This document shows positions 17,117 to 25,575 of a stretch of DNA of 64,000 bases, one piece after another. The notes below the pieces were generated by a model that was not told the origin of the DNA, ran no database searches, and saw only the letters and a program-made list of their open reading frames with translations. The DNA is from BP-464 sp963825415. GTDB taxonomy: Bacteria; Actinomycetota; Thermoleophilia; Solirubrobacterales; Solirubrobacteraceae. The stretch covers positions 744,001 to 808,000 of the forward strand of contig CAWGTD010000003.1 in the NCBI GenBank assembly GCA_963825415.1, written 5' to 3'. A program made the translations under genes and the position numbers. The stretch's first letter is position 1, and each line of letters begins with the position of its first letter.

Positions 17117-17610
17117 CCGTAAGCCTTCCTGCGGAAGACGGCGGACAGCGACTCCACCCGGTCGAGGAACAGGATCCCGTCGAGGTGGTCGAGCTCGTGC
17201 TGGATGCAGCGCGCCTCGAAGCCGTCGGCGATGACGCGCATGGGCCGGCCGTCGCGAGCGCTCGCTTCCACGACGACATGGGTGGCCCGCGCGACTTCGG
17301 CGGTGAAGTCCGGGATCGAGAGGCAGCCCTCCCGTCCGACCTCGTGGCCCTCTGCCTCGACGACCACGGGATCGACGAGCACCAGCAATCCGGCACACGA
17401 CGTCGCCTTGGGGTGGTCGCTGACGTCGACGACGGCGATCCGCAGCTCCTCGCCGATCTGCGGCGCTGCGATGCCGACGCACCGTGGCGCCGCCGCCATC
17501 GTGTCGAGCAGGTCCGCCACCACGCGCTCGGTCTCGGCCGGGTCGGCCGGCGGCGCCGCAACCCGCTTCAGCGCGGGGTGCGGCATGCGCAGGACCGCGC
17601 GCGCCGGCAC
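17113..17610 (-). CDS. def: Peptide deformylase
   Basis: A 165-residue metalloenzyme that removes the N-formyl group from nascent proteins. All three motifs are intact: GIAAPQIG (46-53), EGCLSIP (94-100, metal ligand Cys96) and QHELDH (137-142, ligands His138 and His142, catalytic Glu139). The GTG start at 17610 gives the usual N-terminus. It lies 3 bp downstream of the double-ACT gene on the same strand, so the two are probably one operon. Confidence 0.95.
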   Translation of the reverse strand: MPARAVLRMPHPALKRVAAPPADPAETERVVADLLDTMAAAPRCVGIAAPQIGEELRIAVVDVSDHPKATSCAGLLVLVDPVVVEAEGHEVGREGCLSIPDFTAEVARATHVVVEASARDGRPMRVIADGFEARCIQHELDHLDGILFLDRVESLSAVFRRKAYG

Positions 17611-17613
17611 TAG

Positions 17614-18120
17614 CTAGAGGACATCTGCCTCGAACGGGCGCACGGTGACCTCGACGCCCTGTTCGCTGGCCGCCGCCCGTAGTGCGGGGCCGACCTCGCT
17701 CTCCGCGGCGACGTCGAGCGTCATCACGTAGAGATCGCCGGCCAGGCGCGTCTCGAGATCGAGGATGTTCGCGCCGCGCGCGGTGAGCGCCGCGGCGACC
17801 GCGTGGACGATGCCGGGATGGTCGGCGCCGTAGACCGTGACGATGTGGGTGGGGGCGGGCGCCTCTGCGCCCTCGCCGACGTCGTGGGCGAAGATGACGT
17901 CGAGGCCGCACTCGCCGGCCGCTCTGCGCAGGTCGTCCTGGAACGGCTGGTCGGCCAGCTCGTCCGGCGCGGTGCAGATCAGCATCATCGAGAAGCGCCC
18001 GCTCAGGCGGCCCATGTTCGAGTCGGCGATGTTGACGCCATGCTCGACGAGTACGCGGGTCACCGCGGCGACGATGCCGGGCCGGTCGGGCCCCAGCGCG
18101 GAGACGACAACCTGACGCAC
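17614..18120 (-). CDS. Double-ACT domain regulatory protein (GcvR-like)
   Basis: About 168 residues with two tandem ACT domains: VVVSALGPDRPGIVAAVTRVLVEHGVNI in the first and VTVYGADHPGIVHAVAAALTARGANI in the second. This is the layout of the glycine cleavage repressor GcvR and relatives, which sense amino acids. No DNA-binding or enzymatic domain is present. I choose the GTG at 18120 because a TATGCT hexamer lies 7 nt upstream, overlapping the alternative ATG at 18132 (four codons longer). It is co-transcribed with def and divergent from ileS. Confidence 0.8.
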   Translation of the reverse strand: MRQVVVSALGPDRPGIVAAVTRVLVEHGVNIADSNMGRLSGRFSMMLICTAPDELADQPFQDDLRRAAGECGLDVIFAHDVGEGAEAPAPTHIVTVYGADHPGIVHAVAAALTARGANILDLETRLAGDLYVMTLDVAAESEVGPALRAAASEQGVEVTVRPFEADVL

Positions 18121-18127
18121 TGGGGCG

Positions 18128-18137
18128 AGCATAGACT
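18128..18137. promoter_or_regulatory. Bidirectional promoter with overlapping -10 elements (ACT gene / ileS)
   Basis: AGCATAGACT reads TATGCT on the minus strand, 7 nt before the ACT-gene GTG, and TAGACT on the plus strand, 10 nt before the ileS GTG. The two hexamers share the central TA. Only 27 bp separate the start codons and neither gene has a Shine-Dalgarno sequence. Confidence 0.6.
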
Positions 18138-18147
18138 CAGACGCCCC

Positions 18148-21100
18148 GTGCGTGCAGTCGATCCGGACCAGTCATTTCCAGCCCTCGAGCAGGAGGTGTT
18201 GGCCCGATGGCGCGAGCGCGACGTCTTTCGCGAATCGCTGCGCCGGCGCGAAGGATCGCGGCCCTGGGTCTTCTACGAGGGCCCGCCGACCGCCAACGGC
18301 AGGCCCGGCGTGCACCACGTCCTCGCGCGCGTGTTCAAGGACATCTACCCGCGCTACAAGACGATGCGCGGCTACCGGGTCGAGCGCAAGGGCGGCTGGG
18401 ACTGCCACGGCCTGCCGGTGGAGATCGCCGTCGAGAAGAAGCTGGGCATCGCCTCCAAGGAGGAGATCGAGGCCTATGGGATCGCCGAGTTCAATGCCCA
18501 ATGCCGCGAGTCGGTCTTCGAGTTCCTGGAGGAGTGGAACGCGCTCACCGAGCGGATCGGGTTCTGGCTCGACCTCGACGCCGCCTACCGCACGCTCGAC
18601 ACCTCCTACATCGAGTCGGTCTGGTGGGCGCTGCGCCAGATCTCCGACAAGGGCCTGCTCTTCGAGGGCCACAAGGTCGTGCCCTACTGCCCGCGCTGCG
18701 GCACCGCGCTGTCTTCGCACGAGGTGGCGATGGGCTACCGCGACGTCGCGGACCCGAGCGTCTACGTACGTTTCCCGGTGATCGAGGACGGTGGGGTCGT
18801 GCAGGCCGGCGACGAGCTGCTGGCGTGGACGACGACGCCGTGGACGCTGGCCTCCAACGCAGCGCTGGCCGTCGATCCCGAGCTCTCCTACGTGCGCGTC
18901 AAGACAGGGCCGACAGCGGCGCCCATGGTGCTTGCCGAGGCGGCGGTCGAGCGGGTGCTCGGCGGGGAGGCGCAGGTCATCGGCCGGTTTCCGGGCGCGG
19001 CGCTGGACGGCGTGCGCTACGACCCGCCCTTCCCGTTCATTCCGTCCACGGAGTACGGCGAGCGCGGCCACACGGTGCTGCTTGCCGACTTCGTCTCGGC
19101 CGACGACGGCACGGGGATCGTGCACACCGCGATCGCCTTCGGCGAGGACGACTTCCGGCTCGGCGAGCAGTACGGCCTGGCGGTCATCAACCCGGTGCGG
19201 CTCGACGGCACCTACGACGAGCGCATCCGCGGCTTCGAGGGTGTGTTCGTCAAGGACGCCGATGCCGGTCTCATCGCGGACCTCGAGCGCCGCGGCCGGC
19301 TGCTGCGCGCCGAGACCTATGAGCACGCCTACCCGCACTGCTGGCGCTGCGGCACCCCGCTGCTCTACTACGCAAAGCCGTCCTGGTACATCGGCACGTC
19401 GCAGATCCGCGACCGCCTGCTGGCCGCCAATGAGCAGGTCTCCTGGTCCCCCGACCACATCAAGCACGGCAGGTTCGGCAAGTGGCTCGAGAACAACGTC
19501 GACTGGGCGTTGTCGCGTGAGCGCTACTGGGGCACGCCGCTGCCGGTGTGGCGCTGCGAGGAAGGCCACGTGCACTGCGTCGGCTCCTTCGACGAGCTCG
19601 AGGAGCTGTCGGGAGTGCGGCTGGAGGACCCTCACCGTCCCTACGTCGACGACGTCGGCTTCCCGTGCCCGCAGTGCGCCCGGCGGATGCAGCGCGTGCC
19701 CGAGGTCATCGACGTGTGGTTCGACTCGGGCTGCATGCCGTTCGCTCAGTGGCACGCGCCGTTCGACGGCACCGAGGTGTTCGAGGAGCGCTTCCCGGCG
19801 GACTTCGTCTGCGAGGGCCTCGACCAGACCCGCGGCTGGTTCTACTCGCTGCTGGCGGTCTCGACGCTGCTGTTCGACCGTTCGTCGTTCGAGAACGTGG
19901 TCTGCCTCGGGCTGATCCTGGATGGCGAGGGGCAGAAGATGTCGAAGTCCAAGGGCAACATCGTCGTGCCCTGGGAAGTGATCGACCGCTACGGCGCCGA
20001 CGCGCTGCGGTGGTACTTCTTCACTGCCAAGCAGCCGTGGGACGGCTTTCGGTTCAGCGTCGAGGCGGTGGGCGAGCAGGTGCGGCTGTTCCTCAAGCAG
20101 CTGTGGAACACCTACCGCTACCTCACGATCTACGCGCCCGAGCGCGAGAGCGAGCCGACCGACCTCGATCGCTGGGCGCTGTCGCGGACCGCGGCGACCG
20201 TCGAGCTGGCCGGAGAGCGCATGGACGCCTTCGACGCGACCACCGCCGGCCGCGCGATCGAGGAGCTCGTCGACGACCTGTCCAACTGGTACCTGCGCCG
20301 CTCGCGGCGGCGCTTCTGGGAGGGCGACAGCGCGGCGTTCGACACGCTGCGCACATGCCTGCTCGACGTGGCGCGGCTGCTGGCGCCGTTCTGTCCCTTC
20401 GTCGCCGACGAGATCTACGACAACCTCGACGGCGAGCTCGCCTCGGTGCATCTGTGCGACTGGCCGGAGGCCGGTGAGCGCGACGTCGCGCTCGAGCTGG
20501 CGATGGCGACCGCGCGCGAAGCGGTGCGGCTGGGGCTGGCGGCGCGCGGGCAGGCCAAGGTCAAGCTGCGCCAGCCGCTGCCCGAGGCGGTTGTCGTCGC
20601 GGCCGGTCGCGAGCGCGAGGCGATCGAGCGCCTGGAGGACGTGGTGCGTGACGAGCTCAACGTGAAGCGGCTGCGCTTCGTCTCGGAGGCCGACGAGCTG
20701 GGGTCCTACGAGGTGAAGCCCAACTACCGGACGCTCGGGCCGCGGTTCGGGCGCGCGATGCCGCAGGCGGCCGCGGCGATCGCGGCGCTGGATCCGGCGG
20801 TGGTGGCCGGCGTCGTGTCGGGCGGCGGGACGGTCGGCGTGTCGGTCGAGGGCGGCGAGCACCAGCTGGGCGCCGACGACCTCGAGCTGCGCCTGCAGCC
20901 GTTGGAGGGCTACCAGCTCGAGCGCGAGGGCGGCCACGCGGTGGCGCTGGAGCTCGCGATCGACGACGAGCTGCGCCGCGAGGGGCTCGCGCGGGAGGTG
21001 GTGCGGGCGGTGCAGCTGGCGCGTCAGTCGGCGGGGCTCGAGGTCTCCGACCGGATCGCATTGGGCCTGGCCGGCGACGAGGACCTGCTGGCGGCGGCTC

Positions 21101-21243
21101 GCGCGCACGAGGAGTACGTCGCGGGCGAGACGCTGGCGACCTCCGTCGTCTACGACGGCGAGGCGCCGGTGGCGAGCGCGGCCGCCGCCGAGACGGCGCA
21201 GATCGAGGGGCGCGAGCTGCGCATCTCGATCACGAAGTCCTGA
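18148..21243 (+). CDS. ileS: Isoleucyl-tRNA synthetase
   Basis: A 1031-residue class I synthetase that charges tRNA-Ile. The HIGH-region signature is GPPTANGRPGVHH (residues 45-57), followed by WDCHGLPVE. The large CP1 editing insertion contains the usual WTTTPWTLASN string. The KMSKS loop is intact at about 597-601 (GQKMSKSKGN), next to WFDSGCMPF and the tRNA-binding helical C-terminus. The PGVHH form of the HIGH motif is the variant I associate with Bacteroidetes-type IleRS rather than the E. coli form. The GTG at 18148 is chosen from alignment to the family start and the -10 spacing; an upstream extension of the frame overlaps the divergent gene. Confidence 0.96.
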   Translation: MRAVDPDQSFPALEQEVLARWRERDVFRESLRRREGSRPWVFYEGPPTANGRPGVHHVLARVFKDIYPRYKTMRGYRVERKGGWDCHGLPVEIAVEKKLGIASKEEIEAYGIAEFNAQCRESVFEFLEEWNALTERIGFWLDLDAAYRTLDTSYIESVWWALRQISDKGLLFEGHKVVPYCPRCGTALSSHEVAMGYRDVADPSVYVRFPVIEDGGVVQAGDELLAWTTTPWTLASNAALAVDPELSYVRVKTGPTAAPMVLAEAAVERVLGGEAQVIGRFPGAALDGVRYDPPFPFIPSTEYGERGHTVLLADFVSADDGTGIVHTAIAFGEDDFRLGEQYGLAVINPVRLDGTYDERIRGFEGVFVKDADAGLIADLERRGRLLRAETYEHAYPHCWRCGTPLLYYAKPSWYIGTSQIRDRLLAANEQVSWSPDHIKHGRFGKWLENNVDWALSRERYWGTPLPVWRCEEGHVHCVGSFDELEELSGVRLEDPHRPYVDDVGFPCPQCARRMQRVPEVIDVWFDSGCMPFAQWHAPFDGTEVFEERFPADFVCEGLDQTRGWFYSLLAVSTLLFDRSSFENVVCLGLILDGEGQKMSKSKGNIVVPWEVIDRYGADALRWYFFTAKQPWDGFRFSVEAVGEQVRLFLKQLWNTYRYLTIYAPERESEPTDLDRWALSRTAATVELAGERMDAFDATTAGRAIEELVDDLSNWYLRRSRRRFWEGDSAAFDTLRTCLLDVARLLAPFCPFVADEIYDNLDGELASVHLCDWPEAGERDVALELAMATAREAVRLGLAARGQAKVKLRQPLPEAVVVAAGREREAIERLEDVVRDELNVKRLRFVSEADELGSYEVKPNYRTLGPRFGRAMPQAAAAIAALDPAVVAGVVSGGGTVGVSVEGGEHQLGADDLELRLQPLEGYQLEREGGHAVALELAIDDELRREGLAREVVRAVQLARQSAGLEVSDRIALGLAGDEDLLAAARAHEEYVAGETLATSVVYDGEAPVASAAAAETAQIEGRELRISITKS

Positions 21244-21289
21244 CGGACTGCGTCTCCCGCGTGCGCCGCGGGCCGCCACCGTTCGGTGC

Positions 21290-21595
21290 ATGGATACCGA
21301 ACGACTCCTCTCCCTGCTCGACGACGTGCCCGCCGGCCGGTGGGTCTCCTATGCCGACCTCGCGCTGGCGGCCGGCGGCTCGGCTGCCGCGGCCCGCCGC
21401 GTCAACGGCGTATTGCGCAAGCACGACCATCCCAACGCGCACCGCGTGCTGAAGTCCGACGGCGCGGTTGCACCCACCGCACTGGGCGATCCCGAGGCGG
21501 TACGGCTCGCCCTCGAAAGCGAAGGCCTCGAGTTCGCCGAGGGCCGCGCGCCGCAGGAGGCACGCGTGCGTCCGGAGGTCGCTGCGCCCGTCTAG
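21290..21595 (+). CDS. Alkyltransferase-like protein lacking the active-site Cys
   Basis: A 101-residue protein matching the DNA-binding domain of O6-alkylguanine-DNA alkyltransferase: VPAGRWVSYADLALAAG and AAARRVNGVLRKH, then NAHRVLKSDGAV where active enzymes have PCHRV. The acceptor Cys is replaced by Ala, so it cannot take up alkyl groups. Known ATL proteins with Cys replaced (Trp in E. coli YbaZ) bind O6-alkylguanine and hand lesions to nucleotide excision repair, which is the likely role here. It follows ileS by 46 bp on the same strand and ends against the convergent TPR gene. Confidence 0.78.
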   Translation: MDTERLLSLLDDVPAGRWVSYADLALAAGGSAAAARRVNGVLRKHDHPNAHRVLKSDGAVAPTALGDPEAVRLALESEGLEFAEGRAPQEARVRPEVAAPV

Positions 21596-24234
21596 GTGCG
21601 GTCCGACAGCGAGCCGTAGATCGACTTCGCGGTGCCGTCGGTGAACATCTCCGGCGGCCCGTAGACGATCTCGACGAGCAGCTGGCCGTTGCTGCTGTGG
21701 CCGATGCCGGCCAGCATCTGCTTGTCCCCTCCGCCGAGTCGATAGCGGCGATTGACGCCTCCGTCGAGGTTGGGGATCTCCGGCCCGTGGTCGCCCACCT
21801 TCGTCGGGTGGCCGGGGATGAGGTCGCGGAAGCGGACGAGGACGCGATCGAGGACGTCGCCGACCTCTGCGCCGGAGGCTGCCGCGCCGGCGCCGATCAA
21901 GGCGGGGCTGAGGCTGAACACGTAGGCCCCGGCCTCGTCGTCGTCGCTCAGATAGCCGTCCACGAGGCCGGGCATCCGCTGGTCGGACTGCTTCCAGCCC
22001 TCGGGCACGCACAGGCCGGCGCCGAGCCCGCGCAGGCTGGCGGCCTCGCTCTGGTGGTCGAACTCCTTGGTCGTGACCGAGGCGAGATGGCCGTTGACGT
22101 AGAGCTCGAGCCGGTACTCGCCGACCGGGAGGCAGGAGGCGGGGGTGGTGAGCCCGAGGTAGGGCCCGCGCTCGTGGTAATCGGGGTCCGCGCCCTCGGG
22201 CAACGGATCCTGAGAGACGCTGGAGACCTCGGTGACGACGGTCCAGCCCAGGCGCTTGGGATCCTGGAAGTACCACTGCACCGACAGGCGGTCCTTGGTC
22301 GAGTCGAAGCCCTCCTGCTCGGGGATCACGAAGAATGTCGCCTCGGGCGTGAGCGTCATCTCGACGTCGTGGAGCTTGACTTCCTCCTCGCCGTGCCCTT
22401 CCTCCTCTGCGGGGGTCGTCTCGGTGCCGTGCTCTTCCTCTGCGGGGGTCGTCTCGGTTCCGTGCTCGTCCTCGGCGGGGGTCGTCTCGGTGCCGTGCTC
22501 TTCCTCTGCGGGGGTCGTCTCGGTTCCGTGCTCTTCCTCGGCGGCGGGCTTCTCCTCGGCGCCGCCTTCCTCCTCGGTCGAGGCCTTGGTGGCCTTGACC
22601 TCGCCGTGGGCGTCGTCCTCGGGCTTGGTCTCCTCCTTCTCGCCGGGCTCGACCCCGGGGTCGGCCTTGTCCTCCTCGCTGGGAGCGGCCTCCTCGCCGT
22701 GGGACTCCTCCTCGCTGGGAGCGGCCTCGTCGCCGTGGGACTCCTCCTCGCTGGGAGCGGCCTCCTCGCCGTGGCCGGCCTCTTCGCCGTGGCCGGCGGC
22801 CTCCTCCTCGGCGGCCTTCTCGATCTCCTTGATGCGTAGCTCGGCCACCTCCTCGACGAGCTCCTGCTTGAACTCCTCGGCGTGCTCGGCGATCTCGCCG
22901 CCCGAGAGGTCGGCGACGTTCTGGAGGTCCTCGAGCCCGACCGCGAGGTCCTGCTCCTCGCTGATCGGATCCTGTCGCGGCTCCTTGGTGGGCGGGCTCG
23001 TGTGCGTGTCGACGACGAACATCGTGCGCTGGACCGCTTCGTGGAAGGCGTGCTCGGCCTCCTCGAAACGCCCGAGTGCCGTGAGCGTCGCGCCGAGGTC
23101 GTAGACGGTCGCGGCGTCGTCGTGGTTCTGATGTTCGGCCTGGCGCAGCAGGTTCGCCGCGTCCCGAAGGTTGTCCTTGTCCTTGCGGTGCAGCCCCAGC
23201 GCCAGCAGGTCCGAGCCCAGCTCGCCGTAGAAGAGCGGGTCCTTGATGCCCAGCGAGCGGGCCTTGCGCTCGTCGGCGATCACCCTCTCCAGCGCCTCGG
23301 GCGTGGTGACGCCGCTGCCGCTGCCGAGTGCCTGCGGGGCCGACTCGAGGAAGATGGCACCGGCGCGCGCGATGTAGGCGTCGGCGAAGCCGTCGTCGAG
23401 CTCGATCGCCTTGGTGAAGTGCTCCACGGCGGCATGGGGATCGGAGCTGTCGGCGGCCACCTGGCCTTCGGCGTAGGCCACGGCCGCCGCCTTGGGAGGC
23501 GCCTTCGGTGGGTCCAACGAGGTGATCAGTGCGTTGGTCGCGGCAACCGCGACGAAGATGCTTGCCGTACCGGCGAAGAGGCGCCGGCGCGGTCGACCGT
23601 GAGGCGTCAGCGAATAGCCGAACAGGAAGACGGCGATCGCCAGCATCGTGAACGAGACCGCGAACGCCGTGTATTGGTTCTCGGCACGCGCGGCCTTGCG
23701 GTTCGCGCCCTGCCGTTCGGCGGCGAGCTCATAGGAATGCTCACGACTCTGTGCCAGGTACCGCAGCGGGAAGACAGGATCCCTGGCCGGCCCGAACTCG
23801 CTGTCGGGCGTGAGTACGACGGAATGGTCCTCGTGCGCGATCGCCTCCGACTCGGCGACGGTGTGCTCGGCGATCGCTTCCCAGCGCTTCTCCTGCGTGC
23901 GGAGCTCGCCGGCGTCGCCGCTGGGCGCGAACAGCAGCTCCTGGCGCGCCAGCGCGGCGCGCGCTCGCTGCTGTTCGGCGAGCTCGAAGCGCTCGAGCTG
24001 AACGCGGGCCGCGCCCTCCGACGTGCTCCGCTCGCCGAGCGTCTCGGCCGTGAGCTCCTGGGCCTTTGCGGCCGCCAGGTCGTGCTGGCGGATCGCGTTG
24101 GCCTGGAGCACCGCGGTCCACGCGGCACAGAGCGTCGCCAGCACGGTGATGATCGCGATCGCGCGGCCATAGCGGTCGCCGTGGGCGTGGTGGTGGATCT
24201 CGTGGATCTCGGGAAGTTCGGGAAGCTCGGCCAT
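21592..24234 (-). CDS. Membrane protein with TPR-like and acidic tandem-repeat regions
   Basis: An 880-residue protein of unknown function. N-terminal HEIHHHAHGDR is followed by a membrane helix (about 23-45), a long helical/coiled segment with many Glu/Gln/Arg, and two more membrane helices near 190-240. TPR-like helices follow (AAVEHFTKAIELDDGFADAYIARA; VYDLGATLTALGRFEEAEHAFHEAV). Then comes a roughly 150-residue Glu/His/Thr-rich linker made of tandem repeats, and a globular C-terminal domain of about 250 residues (YLGLTTPASCLPVGEYRLELYVNG) that I do not recognise. It overlaps the upstream gene by 1 bp (TGATG), so the two are coupled. Confidence 0.75.
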   Translation of the reverse strand: MAELPELPEIHEIHHHAHGDRYGRAIAIITVLATLCAAWTAVLQANAIRQHDLAAAKAQELTAETLGERSTSEGAARVQLERFELAEQQRARAALARQELLFAPSGDAGELRTQEKRWEAIAEHTVAESEAIAHEDHSVVLTPDSEFGPARDPVFPLRYLAQSREHSYELAAERQGANRKAARAENQYTAFAVSFTMLAIAVFLFGYSLTPHGRPRRRLFAGTASIFVAVAATNALITSLDPPKAPPKAAAVAYAEGQVAADSSDPHAAVEHFTKAIELDDGFADAYIARAGAIFLESAPQALGSGSGVTTPEALERVIADERKARSLGIKDPLFYGELGSDLLALGLHRKDKDNLRDAANLLRQAEHQNHDDAATVYDLGATLTALGRFEEAEHAFHEAVQRTMFVVDTHTSPPTKEPRQDPISEEQDLAVGLEDLQNVADLSGGEIAEHAEEFKQELVEEVAELRIKEIEKAAEEEAAGHGEEAGHGEEAAPSEEESHGDEAAPSEEESHGEEAAPSEEDKADPGVEPGEKEETKPEDDAHGEVKATKASTEEEGGAEEKPAAEEEHGTETTPAEEEHGTETTPAEDEHGTETTPAEEEHGTETTPAEEEGHGEEEVKLHDVEMTLTPEATFFVIPEQEGFDSTKDRLSVQWYFQDPKRLGWTVVTEVSSVSQDPLPEGADPDYHERGPYLGLTTPASCLPVGEYRLELYVNGHLASVTTKEFDHQSEAASLRGLGAGLCVPEGWKQSDQRMPGLVDGYLSDDDEAGAYVFSLSPALIGAGAAASGAEVGDVLDRVLVRFRDLIPGHPTKVGDHGPEIPNLDGGVNRRYRLGGGDKQMLAGIGHSSNGQLLVEIVYGPPEMFTDGTAKSIYGSLSDRT
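22411..22542 (-). repeat. Four tandem 33-bp coding repeats
   Basis: Units begin at 22411, 22444, 22477 and 22510 and differ by a few bases. On the coding strand each encodes the 11-residue unit EEEHGTETTPA (one copy has EDEHG). The length is a multiple of three, so copy-number change would keep the frame. Confidence 0.85.
22681..22788 (-). repeat. Three tandem 36-bp coding repeats
   Basis: Units begin at 22681, 22717 and 22753. They encode the 12-residue unit EEAAPSEEESHG with Glu/Asp variation. They are followed by a short 18-bp duplication encoding EEAGHG. The unit differs from the 33-bp set, so two independent expansions occurred in the same linker. Confidence 0.8.
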
Positions 24235-25025
24235 CAGACCAGGCCTCCGCCCACGATCGCGATGACGCCGACGACCCCGCCGACGACGACGAAGCCACGC
24301 CGCAACCCGCCGACGTTCGCTTCGGCGAGCGTCAGGAAGAACAGGGCGACGATGAACATCGCCGCGAGGCCGATCATCTTCACGCTGCGGAGATGGACGC
24401 GTTTGGCGTCTTCGGCGAGCTCGTGGGGGATGAGCCGTTCGAGATCCTGGTCAGAGGCGATCGCCTGCTGGCGCGCCAGGCGGGCGGCGTAGCGCGGCAC
24501 GTCGCCCGTCGCATCAAGCCCGGCACCCTGCAGGAACGTCTGCTCCGCGCGGGCGAGCGCGACCTCCTGTTGGGCCTGGACCTCCAGGGCGTGGGCCTCG
24601 GCGCCGTGTGCGGTGCCGGCCTGGCGGCGCAACTCGCGGGCGAGCAACAGATGCTCCTGGAGCCGGCCGAAGACGCGCAGGTCCTGGTCGACGAGCTGGT
24701 TGTCGGTCGAGAGCGCGGACTCGCGTTGGATCTCCTGCTGAGCGGCGAGGTGCTCTGAGCGCGCGGACTCCTGCTCGGCCACGGCGGCGCGATAGGACAT
24801 CAGCGAACCCAGCGTCGCAACGGTGACGATCCCCAACGCGATCGACGGTCGCGCGTGGTGTCGCAGAACGATGTACCAGGGGCTTCCGGGAGGCGGCGGC
24901 GGGCGGCCCTCGTGCTGCTCGTGGCCCTCGTGCGCCTCCCCGTGCTCCTCGTGGCCGGAGTGCTCCTGCGGCTCGCTCGGACCTTCGTGCCCCTCGGGGC
25001 CGTTGGTCTCGTCGTTGTCGTTCAC
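24234..25025 (-). CDS. Membrane protein with His/Glu-rich N-terminus
   Basis: A 263-residue protein from GTG. Residues 1-48 are rich in His, Glu, Gly and Pro (for example HSGHEEHGEAHEGHEQHEG), a composition that often binds metal. A membrane helix at about 57-75 is followed by a roughly 130-residue charged helical domain and two C-terminal membrane helices (about 215-235 and 243-262). The order (helix, coiled region, paired helices) mirrors the N-terminal third of the downstream 880-residue protein, so the two may be distant paralogues and partners. No family recognised. A TAGGTT hexamer 6 nt before the GTG suggests a leaderless mRNA. Confidence 0.7.
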   Translation of the reverse strand: MNDNDETNGPEGHEGPSEPQEHSGHEEHGEAHEGHEQHEGRPPPPPGSPWYIVLRHHARPSIALGIVTVATLGSLMSYRAAVAEQESARSEHLAAQQEIQRESALSTDNQLVDQDLRVFGRLQEHLLLARELRRQAGTAHGAEAHALEVQAQQEVALARAEQTFLQGAGLDATGDVPRYAARLARQQAIASDQDLERLIPHELAEDAKRVHLRSVKMIGLAAMFIVALFFLTLAEANVGGLRRGFVVVGGVVGVIAIVGGGLV

Positions 25026-25031
25026 AGGTCG

Positions 25032-25037
25032 AACCTA
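25032..25037 (-). promoter_or_regulatory. Candidate leaderless -10 hexamer for the His-rich membrane protein
   Basis: On the minus strand TAGGTT is followed by 6 nt and the GTG at 25025. No ribosome binding site is present. Confidence 0.5.
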
Positions 25038-25196
25038 CTCGTAGCGTGCGCGACGGGTGCGTCGAGCACGCTTGATGGGGACAGTCATGCGCGGGGTGAA
25101 TACGTTACGAGACCCGAGCGACGGCGCGCTAGCGACGCCGCTGGCCCGCGGTGCTCGACACCTGCAGCGCCTGACCGGCCGGTATGGCGGCGCCTG

Positions 25197-25523
25197 CTAG
25201 GCCAGCGCCGGCTCGAGCTCGGCCTCGAGCTTCTTCTTGGGATAGGCGCCGATGACCTTTTTCACCGGTTGGCCGCCCTTGAAGAGGATCAGGGTCGGGA
25301 TCGAGAGGACGTCGAACGCGGCAGCCGTCTGCTGGTTCTCGTCGACGTTGAGCTTGACGATGCGCAGGTCATGGCGCTCGGAGGCAATCTCCTCGAGCAC
25401 CGGGGCGACGACGCGGCAGGGACCGCACCAGGGAGCCCAGAAGTCCACGAGCACGGGCTGGTCAGCTTCGATGACCTCGGCCTGGAAGTTGGTGTCGGTG
25501 ACTTCGTTCAGCGTGCCTGCCAT
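25197..25523 (-). CDS. trxA: Thioredoxin
   Basis: A 108-residue thioredoxin with the intact redox motif WCGPC at 32-36 in VDFWAPWCGPCRVV, the buried Asp in the preceding strand, and the cis-Pro in SIPTLILFKGG. It reduces protein disulfides in the cytoplasm. Unlike many neighbours it has a clear Shine-Dalgarno sequence (AAAGGA) before the ATG and a good -10 (TATAGT). The promoter is overlaid by a near-perfect palindrome, so transcription is probably repressed by a dedicated regulator. The upstream genes on the same strand encode membrane and Tim44-like proteins. Confidence 0.96.
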   Translation of the reverse strand: MAGTLNEVTDTNFQAEVIEADQPVLVDFWAPWCGPCRVVAPVLEEIASERHDLRIVKLNVDENQQTAAAFDVLSIPTLILFKGGQPVKKVIGAYPKKKLEAELEPALA

Positions 25524-25548
25524 GGGGGTCCTTTCGTTGCGCCCTAAG

Positions 25549-25567
25549 CACTATACAAAGTGTAGTG
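25549..25567 (-). promoter_or_regulatory. trxA promoter with overlapping palindromic operator
   Basis: CACTATAC-AAA-GTGTAGTG is an inverted repeat with 7 of 8 arm positions paired. On the minus strand it contains TATAGT (25550-25555), placed as the -10 of trxA. A dimeric repressor bound here would block transcription. I cannot assign the regulator family from the half-site alone. Confidence 0.55.
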
Positions 25568-25575
25568 GTCGCTGC

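Noticed and set aside
18172..21291. A 1039-codon open frame opposite ileS
   Set aside because: It is rich in Arg/His/Leu/Val with no domain, and mirrors ileS codons. Long antisense frames are expected at this G+C content.
22383..22800. Tandem repeats considered as a CRISPR array or minisatellite
   Set aside because: Units are contiguous, in frame, without spacers, and encode a low-complexity protein linker.
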